From assembly GCF_018861755.1 (NCBI RefSeq), contig NZ_JAHLEF010000004.1:1-64000 (forward strand): a DNA stretch of 64,000 nt, given 5' to 3'. The stretch's first letter is position 1. Each line of letters opens with the position of its first letter. This DNA is from Clostridium sp. CF012 (lineage in GTDB: Bacteria > Bacillota > Clostridia > Clostridiales > Clostridiaceae). A program made the position numbers and the translations under genes. Positions 63,828 through 64,000 of this stretch are shown piece by piece. Below the pieces are notes generated by a model. The model was not told the DNA's origin. It did no database searches and saw nothing but the letters and a program-made list of their open reading frames with translations.

Positions 63828-64000
63828 TTATTTTATTATCTTCATTTCTTTACCAACTTTTTCATAAATAGCTAATGCATTATCTAACATTTCTTTTGTA
63901 TGTGCTGCTGTAGGCATATTTCTTACCCTTCCAGTTCCTTTTCTAACAGTTGGGAAAACTATTGATTTTGCGTAAACGCCCTCTTCAAATAGTTTCTTAC
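63828..64000 (-). CDS. kbl: Glycine C-acetyltransferase, C-terminal part (cut by window edge)
   Basis: The frame ends with TAA at 63828-63830 and enters the window from the right. The last 56 residues ([49 protein letters not shown]) are the typical C-terminus of 2-amino-3-ketobutyrate CoA ligase. It pairs with tdh on the same strand, with the two genes completing threonine cleavage. Confidence 0.88.
   Translation of the reverse strand, partial: KKLFEEGVYAKSIVFPTVRKGTGRVRNMPTAAHTKEMLDNALAIYEKVGKEMKIIK

Noticed and set aside
1-64000. CRISPR arrays, tRNA or rRNA genes
   Set aside because: No regularly spaced repeats and no recognisable tRNA or rRNA sequence was found on either strand.

Overview
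The window comes from a low-G+C, anaerobic, spore-forming, amino-acid-fermenting Firmicute that looks like Clostridium in the strict sense. The evidence is A+T-rich DNA, strong AGGAGG ribosome binding sites, many GTG/TTG starts, crotonase/butyryl-CoA dehydrogenase genes under a Rex site, a complete lysine-fermentation operon, spore germination genes (cwlJ, gerQ), urocanate hydratase and threonine dehydrogenase/KBL. I cannot name the species.

Layout. 1-1.9 kb: end of a butyrate operon (bcd partial, crt) with a near-consensus Rex operator in the crt promoter, then rex. 2.1-4.4 kb: an ABC-F ATPase, then two elaborate nested palindromes. 4.4-7.2 kb: cell-wall/spore genes (LysM-M14 peptidase, cwlJ, gerQ). 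7.4-17.9 kb: a ten-gene lysine-fermentation operon on the minus strand (kal-kce-atoD-atoA-kdd-kamA-kamB-kamC-kamD-kamE) preceded by a sigma-A promoter, a lysine (L-box) riboswitch and an intrinsic terminator. 17.9-18.8 kb: a GNAT protein. 18.95-25.9 kb: a more G+C-rich, probably acquired siderophore-uptake island (AraC regulator; lipoprotein, two FecCD permeases, ATPase, exporter-fold ABC protein), followed by a DtxR-family repressor with altered metal ligands. 26.5-33.5 kb: GGDEF protein, FNT channel, two unknown membrane or membrane-anchored proteins, hutU, and a degenerate receiver with a zinc ribbon. 33.8-40.7 kb: AI-2E-type membrane protein, tsaD, a RusA-like protein with a zinc ribbon, a 47-aa ORF, ilvE, a MATE pump and an unknown protein. 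40.8-49.4 kb: glucan phosphorylase with a LacI-type operator on its promoter, DUF4230 protein, ROK glucokinase, TPM and LemA proteins, a tandem-MarR protein and a SulP transporter. 49.4-53.2 kb: a sugar-acid module (PTS EIIBC, ManD/RspA-type dehydratase, GntR regulator) with shared operator-like repeats. 53.4-64 kb: fbp class III, htrA, pepT, DUF1836, hemolysin III, a thioredoxin-like protein, malic enzyme, nth, threonine dehydrogenase and partial kbl.

How the parts fit. Lysine is isomerised by KamA and KamDE, oxidised by Kdd, cleaved by Kce and deaminated by Kal to crotonyl-CoA, which Bcd (left edge) reduces to butyryl-CoA. AtoDA recycles CoA. Rex ties the crotonyl/butyryl steps to NADH/NAD+. 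The L-box ahead of a catabolic operon has base-pairing options that would fit a lysine-induced ON switch; I consider this the most interesting regulatory feature. Threonine (tdh-kbl) and histidine (hutU) catabolism agree with an amino-acid-fermenting lifestyle. No CRISPR array, tRNA, rRNA, insertion sequence or prophage was recognised.
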